Counted from the stretch's first letter, positions 27,822-37,265 are shown. The stretch: 64,000 nt of DNA from Fructilactobacillus fructivorans (GCF_001434095.1 NZ_AZDS01000003.1:1-64000); one strand, 5' to 3'. Notes: generated by a model not told the origin, from the letters alone. A program made the numbers and translations.

Positions 27822-30404
27822 TTGAAAAAAGCATTTAACAAAGTTATGGATTTCTATAACAAATATTCGAATTGGATTAAAGGGATTTTCGTCGCGTTAG
27901 TCCTTGTATTTGTTGTTTATGAAGCAACGCACGTCCTTTCAGAGATTAATGGAAAGCAGATGCGAGAAAGTTTAGCATCTCAGTCGCCAACAACCCTGAT
28001 TATTTTAACGATTCTGGGATTCGTGGCCGTGTTACCAATGTTAATTTACGACTTTACCATCACGGAATTCTTGCCTGGTAAGTTTAAACCATCTTACATA
28101 GTCAAAAGTGGGTGGATCGTTAATTCGTTTACTAACATTGCTGGGTTTGGTGGTTTTCTAGGTGCCAGTCTAAGGGCGATGTTTTACAGTAAGGACGCCA
28201 CCAAAAAGCAGGTTTTATATGCGATTTCTAAAATTGCTTTATTTTTACTGGCAGGACTTTCAACGTACTGTCTAGTTTCACTGGTTTTGATCTTCGGCTT
28301 TGGGATCGGATCCCAGTATGCCAAGGATTGGATTTGGCTAGTTGGTGGTGGGATTTATTTTCCTGTCATTTTTCTATTTACTAGATTTAATAATTCCGAG
28401 TTTTTCAGTGACTTAACCTTAAAACGAGAGTTTCAATTAATCATTGGTTCGTGTTTAGAGTGGGGTAGTTGTGCTATGCTCTTCTTGATCATTGGTTATT
28501 TCATGAAACTTAACATTAATTTGTGGAATGTCTTTCCACTTTTTATTATTGCGAATGTCATTGGAGTTGTCTCAATGCTACCAGGAGGACTAGGCTCATT
28601 TGATACGATGATGATTGGAAGTTTAAGTGCCCTGGGTGTCTCTCCAACAATTGCTGCTGTGTGGGTCCTTTTGTACCGTGTCTTCTACTACTTCTTACCA
28701 TTCTTCGTTGGTGTGGTTCTTTTCTTCAGTGAAATGGGAGCTCGGATTAACAACTTTCTTGATGATATTCCTAAAACGATTATTCACAGATCGGCTCAGA
28801 TTATCATCACGATCTTCATGTATTTCTCAGGAATCATGATGATTGTGTACGCTACCATTCCTAATCTGGCTTTGGTAAATCCCCTTTATGTGTCACTTGC
28901 ACCGTACACTTTATTCTTCTTGGGGCAACTATCCAACGTGATTATTGGAATTTTATTGATCGGACTAGCTCGTGGAGTGGGTTCACGGGTCCACAAATCC
29001 TTCTGGCCAACCGTTATCATTTTGGTATTTGCCATTGCGAACACGCTTTGGAAGGAAGACTTTCCCTTAAAGTTGACGCTTTTACTTGGTTTTATCATTA
29101 TTTGCTTGTGGTTATCAAGGAAAGGAATGTATCGCCAGAAGTTAACTTATTCATGGGGAAACGCCATTTTCGATGGAGTGATTTTCATCGGGACCTTCTT
29201 AATTTACTCCATTATTGGGATCTACATGAGCAATCATCATCTTCCCAGTCATGGTCCAATTAAAATGATGAATGTCTACCTCTTACCTTCCCAGCAGGTT
29301 TGGTTAACTGGATTTATTGGAATTATCATTGCGTTTATTATTTTATTTATGCTCTATAAGTACCTAACATACGCACGGATTCCGTGGTTAAATCAACCAT
29401 TTGATGAAGTTAGGATTCGAAATGTGATTGATAAGTTTGGTGGAAATGAAGTTAGTCACCTGGTCTTTCTACGTGATAAGAAAGTTTACTTTTACGCTGA
29501 AGACAGTGAAGACGAAGTGATCTTTATGTATAAGCAGAAGGCCAACAAGTTAATTGTGATGGGGGAACCAATTGGCAATCAAGACAAGTTGGATGCTGCC
29601 ATTGATCAATTTATGAGTGATGCCGATAAAGCGGATTTCACCCTAGTATTTTATGAAGTTGGGGAATCGTTAACGATGTTGCTTCATGAAAAAGGCTTTG
29701 ATTTCATTAAGGCGGGTGAAGAAGGTCACGTTAATCTTACTGATTTTTCACTTGCTGGAAAACGACATCGTGGCGAGCGAGCTCTTATGCATAAATTTGA
29801 TCGCGAAGGTTACCACTTTGAAGTTCTAGATCCACCATTTCCTAAAGAGCAGATGGATGAATTTAAACGTATCTCTGATGAATGGTTGAATGGTCGTGAT
29901 GAAAAGGGCTTTTCACTGGGCTTCTTTGATCCTTATTACTTGAACCAGGCTCCGATCGCTGTTATCAGGGATAAGGAGGGGAAGATTGTTGCTTTCGCTA
30001 ATATCATGCCAACTGGTGATCGAGTTATGACGTCGGTTGATTTGATGCGATCAGAAAACGATGCTCCTTCTGGAATCATGGACGGAATTTTTATTCACCT
30101 GTTTAAGTATTCTCAAGATGAGGGTTATAAGTGGTTTAACCTTGGAATGGCTCCGCTTGCTAACGTGGGTGAATCGAAGTTTAGTTTTATTAATGAGAAG
30201 ATTGCCCATTTGATTTACCAGTACGGTGATGCTTTCTATAGCTTCCAAGGATTGCGTTCTTATAAGCAAAAATACGTTGATAATTGGGTCTCCAAGTACT
30301 TCGTATACCGGAAAGACAATTCGTTGGTATTCACGATGCTACAGCTCTTGTCAGTAGTTAGTGAACGACCTACGATTGAAAATGTAGAAGAAAATATTCC
30401 ATAA
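27822..30404 (+). CDS. mprF: Phosphatidylglycerol lysyltransferase MprF
   Basis: 860 aa, full length. The N-terminal half (about 1-510) has some 13-14 membrane segments and acts as the lipid flippase; the C-terminal cytoplasmic half (about 520-850) is the aminoacyl-phosphatidylglycerol synthase (GMAPLANVG, EKIAHLIYQYGDAFYSFQGLRS-type end). It moves lysine from Lys-tRNA to phosphatidylglycerol, lowering surface charge and raising resistance to cationic peptides. The TTG at 27822 follows GGGGG at 27810. Confidence 0.94.
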   Translation: MKKAFNKVMDFYNKYSNWIKGIFVALVLVFVVYEATHVLSEINGKQMRESLASQSPTTLIILTILGFVAVLPMLIYDFTITEFLPGKFKPSYIVKSGWIVNSFTNIAGFGGFLGASLRAMFYSKDATKKQVLYAISKIALFLLAGLSTYCLVSLVLIFGFGIGSQYAKDWIWLVGGGIYFPVIFLFTRFNNSEFFSDLTLKREFQLIIGSCLEWGSCAMLFLIIGYFMKLNINLWNVFPLFIIANVIGVVSMLPGGLGSFDTMMIGSLSALGVSPTIAAVWVLLYRVFYYFLPFFVGVVLFFSEMGARINNFLDDIPKTIIHRSAQIIITIFMYFSGIMMIVYATIPNLALVNPLYVSLAPYTLFFLGQLSNVIIGILLIGLARGVGSRVHKSFWPTVIILVFAIANTLWKEDFPLKLTLLLGFIIICLWLSRKGMYRQKLTYSWGNAIFDGVIFIGTFLIYSIIGIYMSNHHLPSHGPIKMMNVYLLPSQQVWLTGFIGIIIAFIILFMLYKYLTYARIPWLNQPFDEVRIRNVIDKFGGNEVSHLVFLRDKKVYFYAEDSEDEVIFMYKQKANKLIVMGEPIGNQDKLDAAIDQFMSDADKADFTLVFYEVGESLTMLLHEKGFDFIKAGEEGHVNLTDFSLAGKRHRGERALMHKFDREGYHFEVLDPPFPKEQMDEFKRISDEWLNGRDEKGFSLGFFDPYYLNQAPIAVIRDKEGKIVAFANIMPTGDRVMTSVDLMRSENDAPSGIMDGIFIHLFKYSQDEGYKWFNLGMAPLANVGESKFSFINEKIAHLIYQYGDAFYSFQGLRSYKQKYVDNWVSKYFVYRKDNSLVFTMLQLLSVVSERPTIENVEENIP

Positions 30405-30445
30405 AAAAAGGAGTTTCAGAATTAATTCTGAAACTCTTTTTTGTT
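30402..30445 (+). terminator. Bidirectional terminator between mprF and nrdF
   Basis: A perfect palindrome, GAGTTTCAGAATT followed by AATTCTGAAACTC (30411-30436), flanked by A-run and T-run. Confidence 0.9.
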
Positions 30446-30451
30446 TGAAAA

Positions 30452-31459
30452 CTATTTTTTGTTTTTCTTATCACCGATATCATAGTCGGAATCACTCATA
30501 GCTTCTACGTTTCCTAGGCGGTAACCATTACCCACTTGTGAGAAGAAATCATGGTTAACCGTTGCCGTTGAAATTCCGTTCATAACAATTGGATTAACAT
30601 CTTCCTCAGTGTCGGGGAACATCGGATCCTGTCCTAGATTCATTAATGCTTTGTTGGCATTGTAACGAATGAAGGTTAAAACGTCGTCAGTCCATCCTAC
30701 TTGATCGTAAAGTAGATGAGTATACTTTTCTTCGTTTTGATAAAGATCGTACAAAAAGTTATACATCCAATCTTTTAAGTCGTTTTGTTCGTTTTCACCC
30801 AATTGGTTGAACTGAACTTGGAATTTATAACCAATGTAAGTTCCATGAACGGATTCGTCACGAATAATCAATTTGATGATCTCAGCAACGTTTGGAAGTT
30901 CGTTATGACCAAGATACCAAATAGGGGTATAGAATCCAGAATAGAAAAGAAATGTTTCAAGAAAGACACTTGAAATTTTCTTTTTAAGTGGATGTCCATC
31001 ATCGTGGTATAGTGAATAGATTTTTTTGGTTTTGTTTTGAAGAAATTCTTCCGTGTCACTCCAATGAAAGATCTCATCAATTTCATCAGGGGTGTTCAAA
31101 GTTGAAAAGATTGAAGAGTAACTCTTAGCATGTACTGATTCCATAAACTGAATGTTATTTAAAACCGCAATTTCATGTTGCGTTACCGCATCTTTTCGAA
31201 GGGCTGCCATTCCGTCTTGAGACTGAAGGGTATCCAGTAAGGTTAACCCCCCAAAGACGTGACCAACAATCCATTTGTGATCATCATCAAGTGAACGCCA
31301 GTCCTTTAGATCGTTTGATAGTGGAATTCTAGTATCAAGCCAGAACTGCTCGGTTAACTTTTCCCAGGTAGCTTTGTCAATTTCATCATCAATAGAATTC
31401 CAGTTAATCGCTTTGTAGTTTCCTTTTGACTTTCCGGTTAAGACTTTATTAATGTCCAT
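30452..31459 (-). CDS. nrdF: Class Ib ribonucleotide reductase beta subunit NrdF
   Basis: 335 aa radical-generating subunit. Metal ligands lie in MESVHAKSYSSIF and IRDESVHGTYIGYKFQ; the family uses a dimanganese-tyrosyl cofactor that needs NrdI for assembly. It is the last gene of nrdH-nrdE-nrdF, 17 bases after nrdE, with AGGAGG before the ATG. No nrdI is adjacent. Confidence 0.97.
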   Translation of the reverse strand: MDINKVLTGKSKGNYKAINWNSIDDEIDKATWEKLTEQFWLDTRIPLSNDLKDWRSLDDDHKWIVGHVFGGLTLLDTLQSQDGMAALRKDAVTQHEIAVLNNIQFMESVHAKSYSSIFSTLNTPDEIDEIFHWSDTEEFLQNKTKKIYSLYHDDGHPLKKKISSVFLETFLFYSGFYTPIWYLGHNELPNVAEIIKLIIRDESVHGTYIGYKFQVQFNQLGENEQNDLKDWMYNFLYDLYQNEEKYTHLLYDQVGWTDDVLTFIRYNANKALMNLGQDPMFPDTEEDVNPIVMNGISTATVNHDFFSQVGNGYRLGNVEAMSDSDYDIGDKKNKK

Positions 31460-31476
31460 GTATTTCCTCCTAAGGA

Positions 31477-33642
31477 TTAAATTACGCAGCTTTCACATTC
31501 ATTGGCACCAACTTCAGTATTATCGTCAGTAAAGGTCCGTACGTAATAGAGTGATTTAATGCCTTTTTTGTAAGCATAATTTCGAAGGATCGTTAAATCT
31601 CTGGTTGACATTTTGTCACTTCTACCATCTTTCCATTCATAAAGGCCCTTTGGAATGGTTGAACGCATAAAGAGGGTTAAACTCATTCCTTGATCAACGT
31701 GCTTTTGAGCGGCAGCGTAAACGTCAATTACTTTACGCATGTCAGTGTCATAGGCTGATTCGTAGTAAGGAATGGTGTCATTTGAAAGGTATGGAGCCGG
31801 ATAGTAAATGGTTCCAATCTTTGATTCTTGGCGTGCTTCAATTTTTTGAACAATTGGATGCAAACTTGCTGTTGCATCCCCAATGTAAGCAGTTGAACCA
31901 TTAGGAGCTACGGCCATACGATTCTGGTGGTAGAGACCATACTCCATGACTGATTGTTTTAAAGCGTTCCAATCTTTTTCGGTTGGGATAAAGACACCAT
32001 CAAACAGTGATTTTACTTTATCTGACTTTGGAGCCCAACTCTTGGTAGTGTACTGATCGAAATAAGATCCATCAGCATACTTACTTTTTTCGAAATTATG
32101 GAAAACTTTTCCGCGATCCTTAGCCATTTGATTAGAAGCCTTCAGGGTCCAGTAGTTTAAAAGCATGAAGTAGGTACTGGTAAATTCAATGGACTCAGGT
32201 GAGCCATAGTACATATGATTTTTAGCAAAATATGAATGAAGACCCATGGCTCCTAAACCAATTGAGTGACTTAGTTCATTTCCGTGCTTAACTGATGGAA
32301 CCACGTTAATTGATGAGTGATCGGTAACGAAGGTTAGGGCTTTTACCATGGCTTCAACTGATTTACCGAAGTTTGGTGATGCCATGAGGTTCACTACGTT
32401 AGTAGAGCCCAGATTACATGAGACATCGGTTCCTAACTGTTCGTAGTTTTGTTCATCATCAACGATGGAAGGTGTTTGGACCTGGAGAATTTCGGTACAC
32501 AGATTACTCATGACAATCTTGCCGTCAACCGGATTATCACGGTTGACGGTGTCAATGTTGATAATGTATGGATAGCCAGATTCTTGTTGTAGTTTTCCGA
32601 TTTCGGTTTCAAGTTCACGAGCTCGAATCTTTTTCTTAGAAATGTTCTTGTTCTTGACCATATTGTCGTATTCTTTAGAAATATCAACATATGAGAAAGG
32701 AACCCCATACTCACGTTCAACATCGTATGGACTGAATAGGTACATATCATCATCGTTTTTAGCGAGCTCATAAAACTTATCTGGCACAACCACACCAAGT
32801 GAAAGGGTGTTTACTCGGATTTTTTCGTCGGCGTTTTCCTTTTTAACTCCCAAGAATTGAATGATGTCAGGATGGAAAACACTAAGATAAACAACCCCAG
32901 CCCCGTTTCTTTGTCCTAGTTGGTTGGAATAGGTAAAGCTATCTTCTAGTAACTTCATTACTGGAAGAACACCACTGGCTGCTCCTTGAATGTGTTTAAT
33001 GGGATCACCAGCAGCTCTTAGGTTAGAAAGATTAATTCCAACTCCTCCACCAATTTTGGATAATTGAAGAGCTGAATTAATGGTTCTACCGATCGTATTC
33101 ATGTTATCGGTGGTTTGAAGTAAGAAACATGAAATCAACTCACCCCGACGTTTCTTTCCAGCGTTCAAAAAAGTAGGGGTAGCTGGTTGAAAACGCTGAT
33201 GAATTAATTCATCAGCTAGATTCATAGCTAATTTTTGGTCACCATTAGCTAGAAACAATGCGTTCATTGCTGTCCGATCTATGTAGCCTTCTAAGTACAT
33301 GGAGTTGTCGTCAGTTTTCATTGCGTATTGAGCATAGAATTTGTAAGCAGCCATGAATGATTTGAAGTGAAAATTTTGACTATCCAAATACTTGTATAAC
33401 TTCTCAATGAATGAAAATGGGTACTTATTAACGAAACCCTCTTCAATGTAGTTATGCTTAATTAGGTAATTAAAACGATCTTTTAACGAATCAAACTTAA
33501 CGGTATTCGGATTAACGTTTTCTTTAAAGAAAGCCTTCAGTGCTTCCTGATCTTTTTCCAGTTGAATCCGGCCATCGACAGGGATATTAATTTCATTATT
33601 TAGTTTGTAATACGTAACATCGTGCAAATCCTTTAAAGACAT
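31477..33642 (-). CDS. nrdE: Class Ib ribonucleotide reductase alpha subunit NrdE
   Basis: 721 aa catalytic subunit that reduces ribonucleoside diphosphates. The N-terminus lacks the ATP-cone of class Ia, as is normal for NrdE. Visible are SNLCTEILQ with the active-site Cys, PNGSTAYIGDATAS and the C-terminal shuttle CESCVI. It is regenerated by NrdH, encoded just upstream. Confidence 0.98.
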   Translation of the reverse strand: MSLKDLHDVTYYKLNNEINIPVDGRIQLEKDQEALKAFFKENVNPNTVKFDSLKDRFNYLIKHNYIEEGFVNKYPFSFIEKLYKYLDSQNFHFKSFMAAYKFYAQYAMKTDDNSMYLEGYIDRTAMNALFLANGDQKLAMNLADELIHQRFQPATPTFLNAGKKRRGELISCFLLQTTDNMNTIGRTINSALQLSKIGGGVGINLSNLRAAGDPIKHIQGAASGVLPVMKLLEDSFTYSNQLGQRNGAGVVYLSVFHPDIIQFLGVKKENADEKIRVNTLSLGVVVPDKFYELAKNDDDMYLFSPYDVEREYGVPFSYVDISKEYDNMVKNKNISKKKIRARELETEIGKLQQESGYPYIINIDTVNRDNPVDGKIVMSNLCTEILQVQTPSIVDDEQNYEQLGTDVSCNLGSTNVVNLMASPNFGKSVEAMVKALTFVTDHSSINVVPSVKHGNELSHSIGLGAMGLHSYFAKNHMYYGSPESIEFTSTYFMLLNYWTLKASNQMAKDRGKVFHNFEKSKYADGSYFDQYTTKSWAPKSDKVKSLFDGVFIPTEKDWNALKQSVMEYGLYHQNRMAVAPNGSTAYIGDATASLHPIVQKIEARQESKIGTIYYPAPYLSNDTIPYYESAYDTDMRKVIDVYAAAQKHVDQGMSLTLFMRSTIPKGLYEWKDGRSDKMSTRDLTILRNYAYKKGIKSLYYVRTFTDDNTEVGANECESCVI

Positions 33643-33720
33643 ATTAGACTATTCTCCCTTAATCGTGTCATGCGAAAATATCGTGAATGTTGGTTTTGTA
33701 CTATACTATAAGTACAACAA

Positions 33721-33951
33721 TTAACCAACGAGCTTTTTTAATTGTTCAGGTTGAAATCCGCTGAATGCATCGAGTGATTGGCTTTCAACAACTGGTACAG
33801 CATGAAATCCCTCACCCTTTAGATAATCCACGTATTCTGGATTTTCAGATGTGTTCTTTTCAACAAAATCAACGTTATGTTCACTAAGAAAACGTTTTGT
33901 CATCTTGCATTGAATGCAATTATTTTTGGTAAATACAGTAATTTTTTTCAT
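33721..33951 (-). CDS. nrdH: Glutaredoxin-like protein NrdH
   Basis: 76 aa. The redox motif CIQCKMTKRFL and the C-terminal FSGFQPEQLKKL are typical of NrdH, the electron donor of NrdEF. AAGGGG lies upstream. It is the first gene of the operon, behind paired NrdR boxes. Confidence 0.96.
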   Translation of the reverse strand: MKKITVFTKNNCIQCKMTKRFLSEHNVDFVEKNTSENPEYVDYLKGEGFHAVPVVESQSLDAFSGFQPEQLKKLVG

Positions 33952-34024
33952 TTTGTTTCATCCCCTTGATATCGTTCACTTGATGAGTTTACTCTCAAAA
34001 ATCGGAATTTTCAACAGATAAAAG

Positions 34025-34070
34025 CACTACATATAGTGAAAATGATGATGAAAGGACGCTATATGTAGTT
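34025..34070. promoter_or_regulatory. Paired NrdR boxes
   Basis: Box 1 CACTACATATAGTG (34025-34038) and box 2 CGCTATATGTAGTT (34057-34070) resemble the NrdR consensus ACACTATATNTAGTGT. Their centres are 32 bases apart, three helical turns, as in known NrdR operators. They lie between divergent nrdH and the methyltransferase gene. Confidence 0.85.
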
Positions 34071-34111
34071 CTTGTAATTTTAAATATTAATTTTTTTAGG
34101 ATGTGTTAAAT

Positions 34112-34705
34112 TTGAACAATTTTTATTATACCGCAAATCCTGATGTTAAACATGAGGAAAAACATTGGAACTTTTCTTTATTAAAAACCACGCTAAGTTT
34201 TGTAACGGACAACGGTGTGTTTTCTAAAAGTACGGTTGATTATGGGTCACGAGTTTTAATTAAGAACGTTGATATTAACGAAATGCCCGCAGGACCGATT
34301 CTGGATATGGGGTGTGGCTATGGTCCGATTGGGATCTTCTTGGCTAAAACTCATCCAGAACGTCAGTTTACCATGGTCGACGTTAACAATCTGGCTTTGT
34401 CCCTTGCCAAACAGAATGCTGAGTTGAATCAGATCAGTAATGTGGACATTTTTGCCTCTGATGGGTATCAGAATATCACCCAAAAATATGCTGGGATCGT
34501 TACTAATCCACCTGTTCGTGCTGGGAAAGAAGTGGTAGATGAGATGATTACCGGATCGTATGATCATTTACTAGACGATGGGACGTTAACGGTAGTTTTA
34601 CAGAAGAAACAAGGAGCTCCGTCCGCTAAGAAACTTATGAAACAAGTCTTTGGCAACGTTCAAATCGTTAAACGCGATAAGGGATACTATCCTTTTAAAG
34701 AGTAG
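34112..34705 (+). CDS. Class I SAM-dependent methyltransferase, RsmC-like
   Basis: 197 aa. SAM motif LDMGCGYGPIGIFLA and the catalytic NPPVRAG (an NPPF-type motif) match the C-terminal half of RsmC, which makes m2G in 16S rRNA; the short form is common in Firmicutes. The start is taken as TTG 34112 because AGGATG sits eight bases upstream; a GTG at 34103 has no spacing. tadA follows 14 bases later. Confidence 0.82.
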   Translation: MNNFYYTANPDVKHEEKHWNFSLLKTTLSFVTDNGVFSKSTVDYGSRVLIKNVDINEMPAGPILDMGCGYGPIGIFLAKTHPERQFTMVDVNNLALSLAKQNAELNQISNVDIFASDGYQNITQKYAGIVTNPPVRAGKEVVDEMITGSYDHLLDDGTLTVVLQKKQGAPSAKKLMKQVFGNVQIVKRDKGYYPFKE

Positions 34706-34719
34706 AAAGGCTGCCACTG

Positions 34720-35184
34720 ATGAATAAAAACGACGCGTATTTTATGGATCAAGCTCTAATTGAAGCCAATCATGCCGCCATCATTGGAGAGGTTCCTATT
34801 GGAGCAGTTATCGTCCAAGATGATCAAATTGTTGGAAGAGGACATAACTTGCGTGAACACACTGAAATGGGAACGGAGCATGCTGAGATCGTAGCGATTG
34901 AAGAAGCGTGTGCTAATCTAAAAAGTTGGCGCTTAAATGACTGCGAAATGTTTGTGACCGTTGAACCGTGTTTGATGTGTGCGGGTGCAATTATTAACAC
35001 TCGAATTAAAAGATTGGTTTATGGTTCTAAAAATGAAAATGCAGGAGCAGTGGAAAGTTTATATCACACTTTAAATGATTCCAGACAAAATCATCAGGTT
35101 CGGGTTTCAAGTGGCTTGCGAGCCGCTCAAGCAGGTGCTATCATGAAAAAATTCTTTAAAGATAAGCGGAAACATCGGAAATAA
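34720..35184 (+). CDS. tadA: tRNA-specific adenosine deaminase TadA
   Basis: 154 aa. Zinc and catalytic motifs are HAEIVAIEEA and PCLMCAGAI. It converts A34 to inosine, essential for tRNA-Arg(ACG); here it may also act on the tRNA-Leu(AAG) at 12124. AAAGG ribosome site upstream. Confidence 0.95.
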   Translation: MNKNDAYFMDQALIEANHAAIIGEVPIGAVIVQDDQIVGRGHNLREHTEMGTEHAEIVAIEEACANLKSWRLNDCEMFVTVEPCLMCAGAIINTRIKRLVYGSKNENAGAVESLYHTLNDSRQNHQVRVSSGLRAAQAGAIMKKFFKDKRKHRK

Positions 35185-35187
35185 TTC

Positions 35188-35216
35188 TAGACATTTGATG
35201 GATTTTCGGTTATGAT
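35188..35216 (+). promoter_or_regulatory. SRP RNA promoter
   Basis: -35 TAGACA (35188-35193), 17-base spacer, -10 TATGAT (35211-35216), a few bases before the RNA. Confidence 0.65.
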
Positions 35217-35222
35217 AATTAA

Positions 35223-35317
35223 TGCCGTAAGGCCCTGAAGCAAGGGCGGACTTACGAACCGTGTCAGGTCCGGAAGGAAGCAGCACTAAGTATCTTTTGC
35301 CTTGTGCTTCTCGTTTT
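35223..35317 (+). ncRNA. ffs: Signal recognition particle RNA (small bacterial type)
   Basis: The conserved domain IV is seen in GTGTCAGGTCCGGAAGGAAG followed by CAGCACTAAG, with the GGAA tetraloop and Ffh-binding internal loop. Flanking arms AGGCCCTGAAGCAAGGGC are also typical. Ends are approximate. It guides membrane proteins with Ffh. The location before dnaX is the conserved Firmicute position. Confidence 0.9.
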
Positions 35318-35328
35318 TAGAAATTAAA

Positions 35329-35359
35329 CTCCTAGTCGTTTGACTGGGAGATTTTTTTT
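35329..35359 (+). terminator. Terminator after SRP RNA
   Basis: CTCCTAGTC (35329-35337), loop GTTT, GACTGGGAG (35342-35350), then eight T. Confidence 0.85.
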
Positions 35360-35382
35360 GGAAAAATTGGGGTTTAAAGTTA

Positions 35383-35412
35383 TTAGCATTTCATCAATTT
35401 TCAATATATAAT
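35383..35412 (+). promoter_or_regulatory. dnaX promoter
   Basis: -35 TTAGCA (35383-35388), 18-base spacer, -10 TATAAT (35407-35412). Confidence 0.55.
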
Positions 35413-35450
35413 AATTGATGGTACCAACTTTCAATGAAAGGAAGCATTTC

Positions 35451-37250
35451 ATGAGTTATCAAGCACTGTATCGGACTTGGCGTCCACAAAGATTTGATGA
35501 AATTGTTGGCCAGCCGGTCATTACTCAAACTTTAAAAAACGCATTGATAACTAATCAGATTAGCCATGCGTATTTATTTACGGGTCCCAGAGGAACAGGA
35601 AAGACTTCGGCAGCTAAAATCTTAGCCAAAGCGGTTAACTGTCCTAACTTAAAAGATGGGGAACCATGTAACGAATGTGCCACCTGTTTAGCTATCAACA
35701 AGGGTGCATTTAACGATGTCATTGAAATTGATGCCGCCTCCAATAACGGAGTTGAAGAGATTAGAAATATTCGTGATAAGGCCAAGTATGCTCCCACCGA
35801 AGGGAAGTATAAGGTCTATATCATTGATGAAGTTCATATGTTATCAACGGGGGCTTTTAACGCCCTTCTTAAAACATTAGAAGAACCACCAGAACACGTG
35901 ATTTTTATTTTAGCGACCACTGAACCACAAAAGATTCCGGCTACCATTATTTCACGGACACAACGGTTTGATTTTAAGCGGATTAAAGCTAGTGACATCT
36001 TAAAGCGAATGGAATATATTCTTTCAGAAAAGAACATCGATTATGATGATAAAGCCCTGAAGGTGATCGCTAAAAGTGCTGAAGGTGGAATGCGGGATGC
36101 ATTGAGCATCTTAGATCAAGCCCTTTCATATAGTAATGATAAGGTAACTTATGAGAGTGCACTTTCCGTGACTGGAAGTGTAACTAGGGATAAGCTACAG
36201 TCATACATTGAAGCTGTTTTTAATTCTGACGTTCAAACGGGATTAAAAATGGTTCAAGAAATTTTAGATGATGGAAAAGATGCTAATCAATTTATTGAAG
36301 ATTTAGTTGATTATTGTCAGAATATTTTGCTTTATCATCAAGATCCCGAAATGGTCCAAAAGAGTGAGTTAGGACTTTTGGGTAGCAATTTTAAAAAGAT
36401 TGCTGGCGAAATCGGTAGTGAACTAATCTATCAGTACGTTGAAATTATGAGTGATGTTCAGAATCAGATGCGTTATTCATCTCATCCCGATGTTTATCTT
36501 GATATACTAACGGTTAAACTTGCTAACGCCAAGAAATCTGGGACAGTTGCTGGTTCAAAAGATGAGGATCATGGTGAAAGTGGCGGAACTAAGGAACTTG
36601 AACAGCAACTCTTAGATCTTAAAAACCAGGTTTCGGAGTTACAATCTGAGCTGGATGATTCAAAAAAGAAGTCACCCGTTAATGAGACTAAAGATCAAAA
36701 TGTCACTAAGTCCAAGCCAGTTCATCATCAGGATACTAATAAGCAGGTCCAGGTGAACCTTACTAAAGTCTACGAGGTATTGGGCAAGGCTACCAGGAAA
36801 GACTTAACGGCTTACCAAGATATTTGGCAGGAGCTGTTGCAGTCGCTGTCAGTCACTCAACGAGCTGTAATGCACGTTTCTAATCCCGTTGCAGCAAGTG
36901 ATCAGGGTGTTGTAGTTGCGTTTGATTATGGCTTTTTGTACCAAAAAGCTGGAACTGATGGAGATCTGATGGATGCCCTCCAAAATGGGCTCGATCGGAT
37001 TCTCGGTTTTGTTCCCACCGTGGTGTTTGTTCCAAATGATGAGTGGCCTCAAATTAGAAGTGATTATCTAAAGAAGCACCAATCAGGAGCTGATAAGTCA
37101 GAAGCAAATAATTCAGAGACTAAGTCCGATGCTCCTGATGCTTCAAGTGATGAACAACCTGAAGATACAAAGGGTAAAAAAAATAATGATTCCCTTAATC
37201 AAGCCAAGCAAATGTTTGGTAATGATATAATTAATGTTAAAGACGATTAA
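35451..37250 (+). CDS. dnaX: DNA polymerase III subunits gamma and tau
   Basis: 599 aa. Clamp-loader ATPase with Walker A GPRGTGKTS, a zinc module (CPNLKDGEPCNECATC), DEVH Walker B and SRTQRFDF sensor region; a coiled, charged linker (about 365-440) and a tau-type C-terminus follow. The ATG at 35451 has AAAGGAAG; a longer frame from 35415 has no ribosome site. A slippery A-AAA-AAG at 36662 could give a short gamma form. It heads the dnaX-ybaB-recR-yaaL cluster. Confidence 0.96.
   Translation: MSYQALYRTWRPQRFDEIVGQPVITQTLKNALITNQISHAYLFTGPRGTGKTSAAKILAKAVNCPNLKDGEPCNECATCLAINKGAFNDVIEIDAASNNGVEEIRNIRDKAKYAPTEGKYKVYIIDEVHMLSTGAFNALLKTLEEPPEHVIFILATTEPQKIPATIISRTQRFDFKRIKASDILKRMEYILSEKNIDYDDKALKVIAKSAEGGMRDALSILDQALSYSNDKVTYESALSVTGSVTRDKLQSYIEAVFNSDVQTGLKMVQEILDDGKDANQFIEDLVDYCQNILLYHQDPEMVQKSELGLLGSNFKKIAGEIGSELIYQYVEIMSDVQNQMRYSSHPDVYLDILTVKLANAKKSGTVAGSKDEDHGESGGTKELEQQLLDLKNQVSELQSELDDSKKKSPVNETKDQNVTKSKPVHHQDTNKQVQVNLTKVYEVLGKATRKDLTAYQDIWQELLQSLSVTQRAVMHVSNPVAASDQGVVVAFDYGFLYQKAGTDGDLMDALQNGLDRILGFVPTVVFVPNDEWPQIRSDYLKKHQSGADKSEANNSETKSDAPDASSDEQPEDTKGKKNNDSLNQAKQMFGNDIINVKDD
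36662..36682 (+). other. Candidate -1 frameshift site in dnaX
   Basis: The heptamer A-AAA-AAG (36662-36668) is in the zero frame (codons TCA AAA AAG), the same sequence used in E. coli dnaX. In the -1 frame a TAA appears four codons later at 36680-36682, giving a product of about 410 residues that ends after the clamp-loader domains. No strong upstream stimulatory Shine-Dalgarno or downstream stem was seen. Confidence 0.35.
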
Positions 37251-37265
37251 AAAGGAGAAATAATA

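Noticed and set aside
33180-33200. Possible cre site TGAAAACGCTGATGAA
   Set aside because: It lies inside nrdE, lacks the symmetric end of the CcpA consensus and is not near a promoter.
37176-37183. A8 run near the end of dnaX as a slippage site
   Set aside because: It lies at the extreme C-terminus, where slippage would not yield a gamma-like product. The site at 36662 is better placed.
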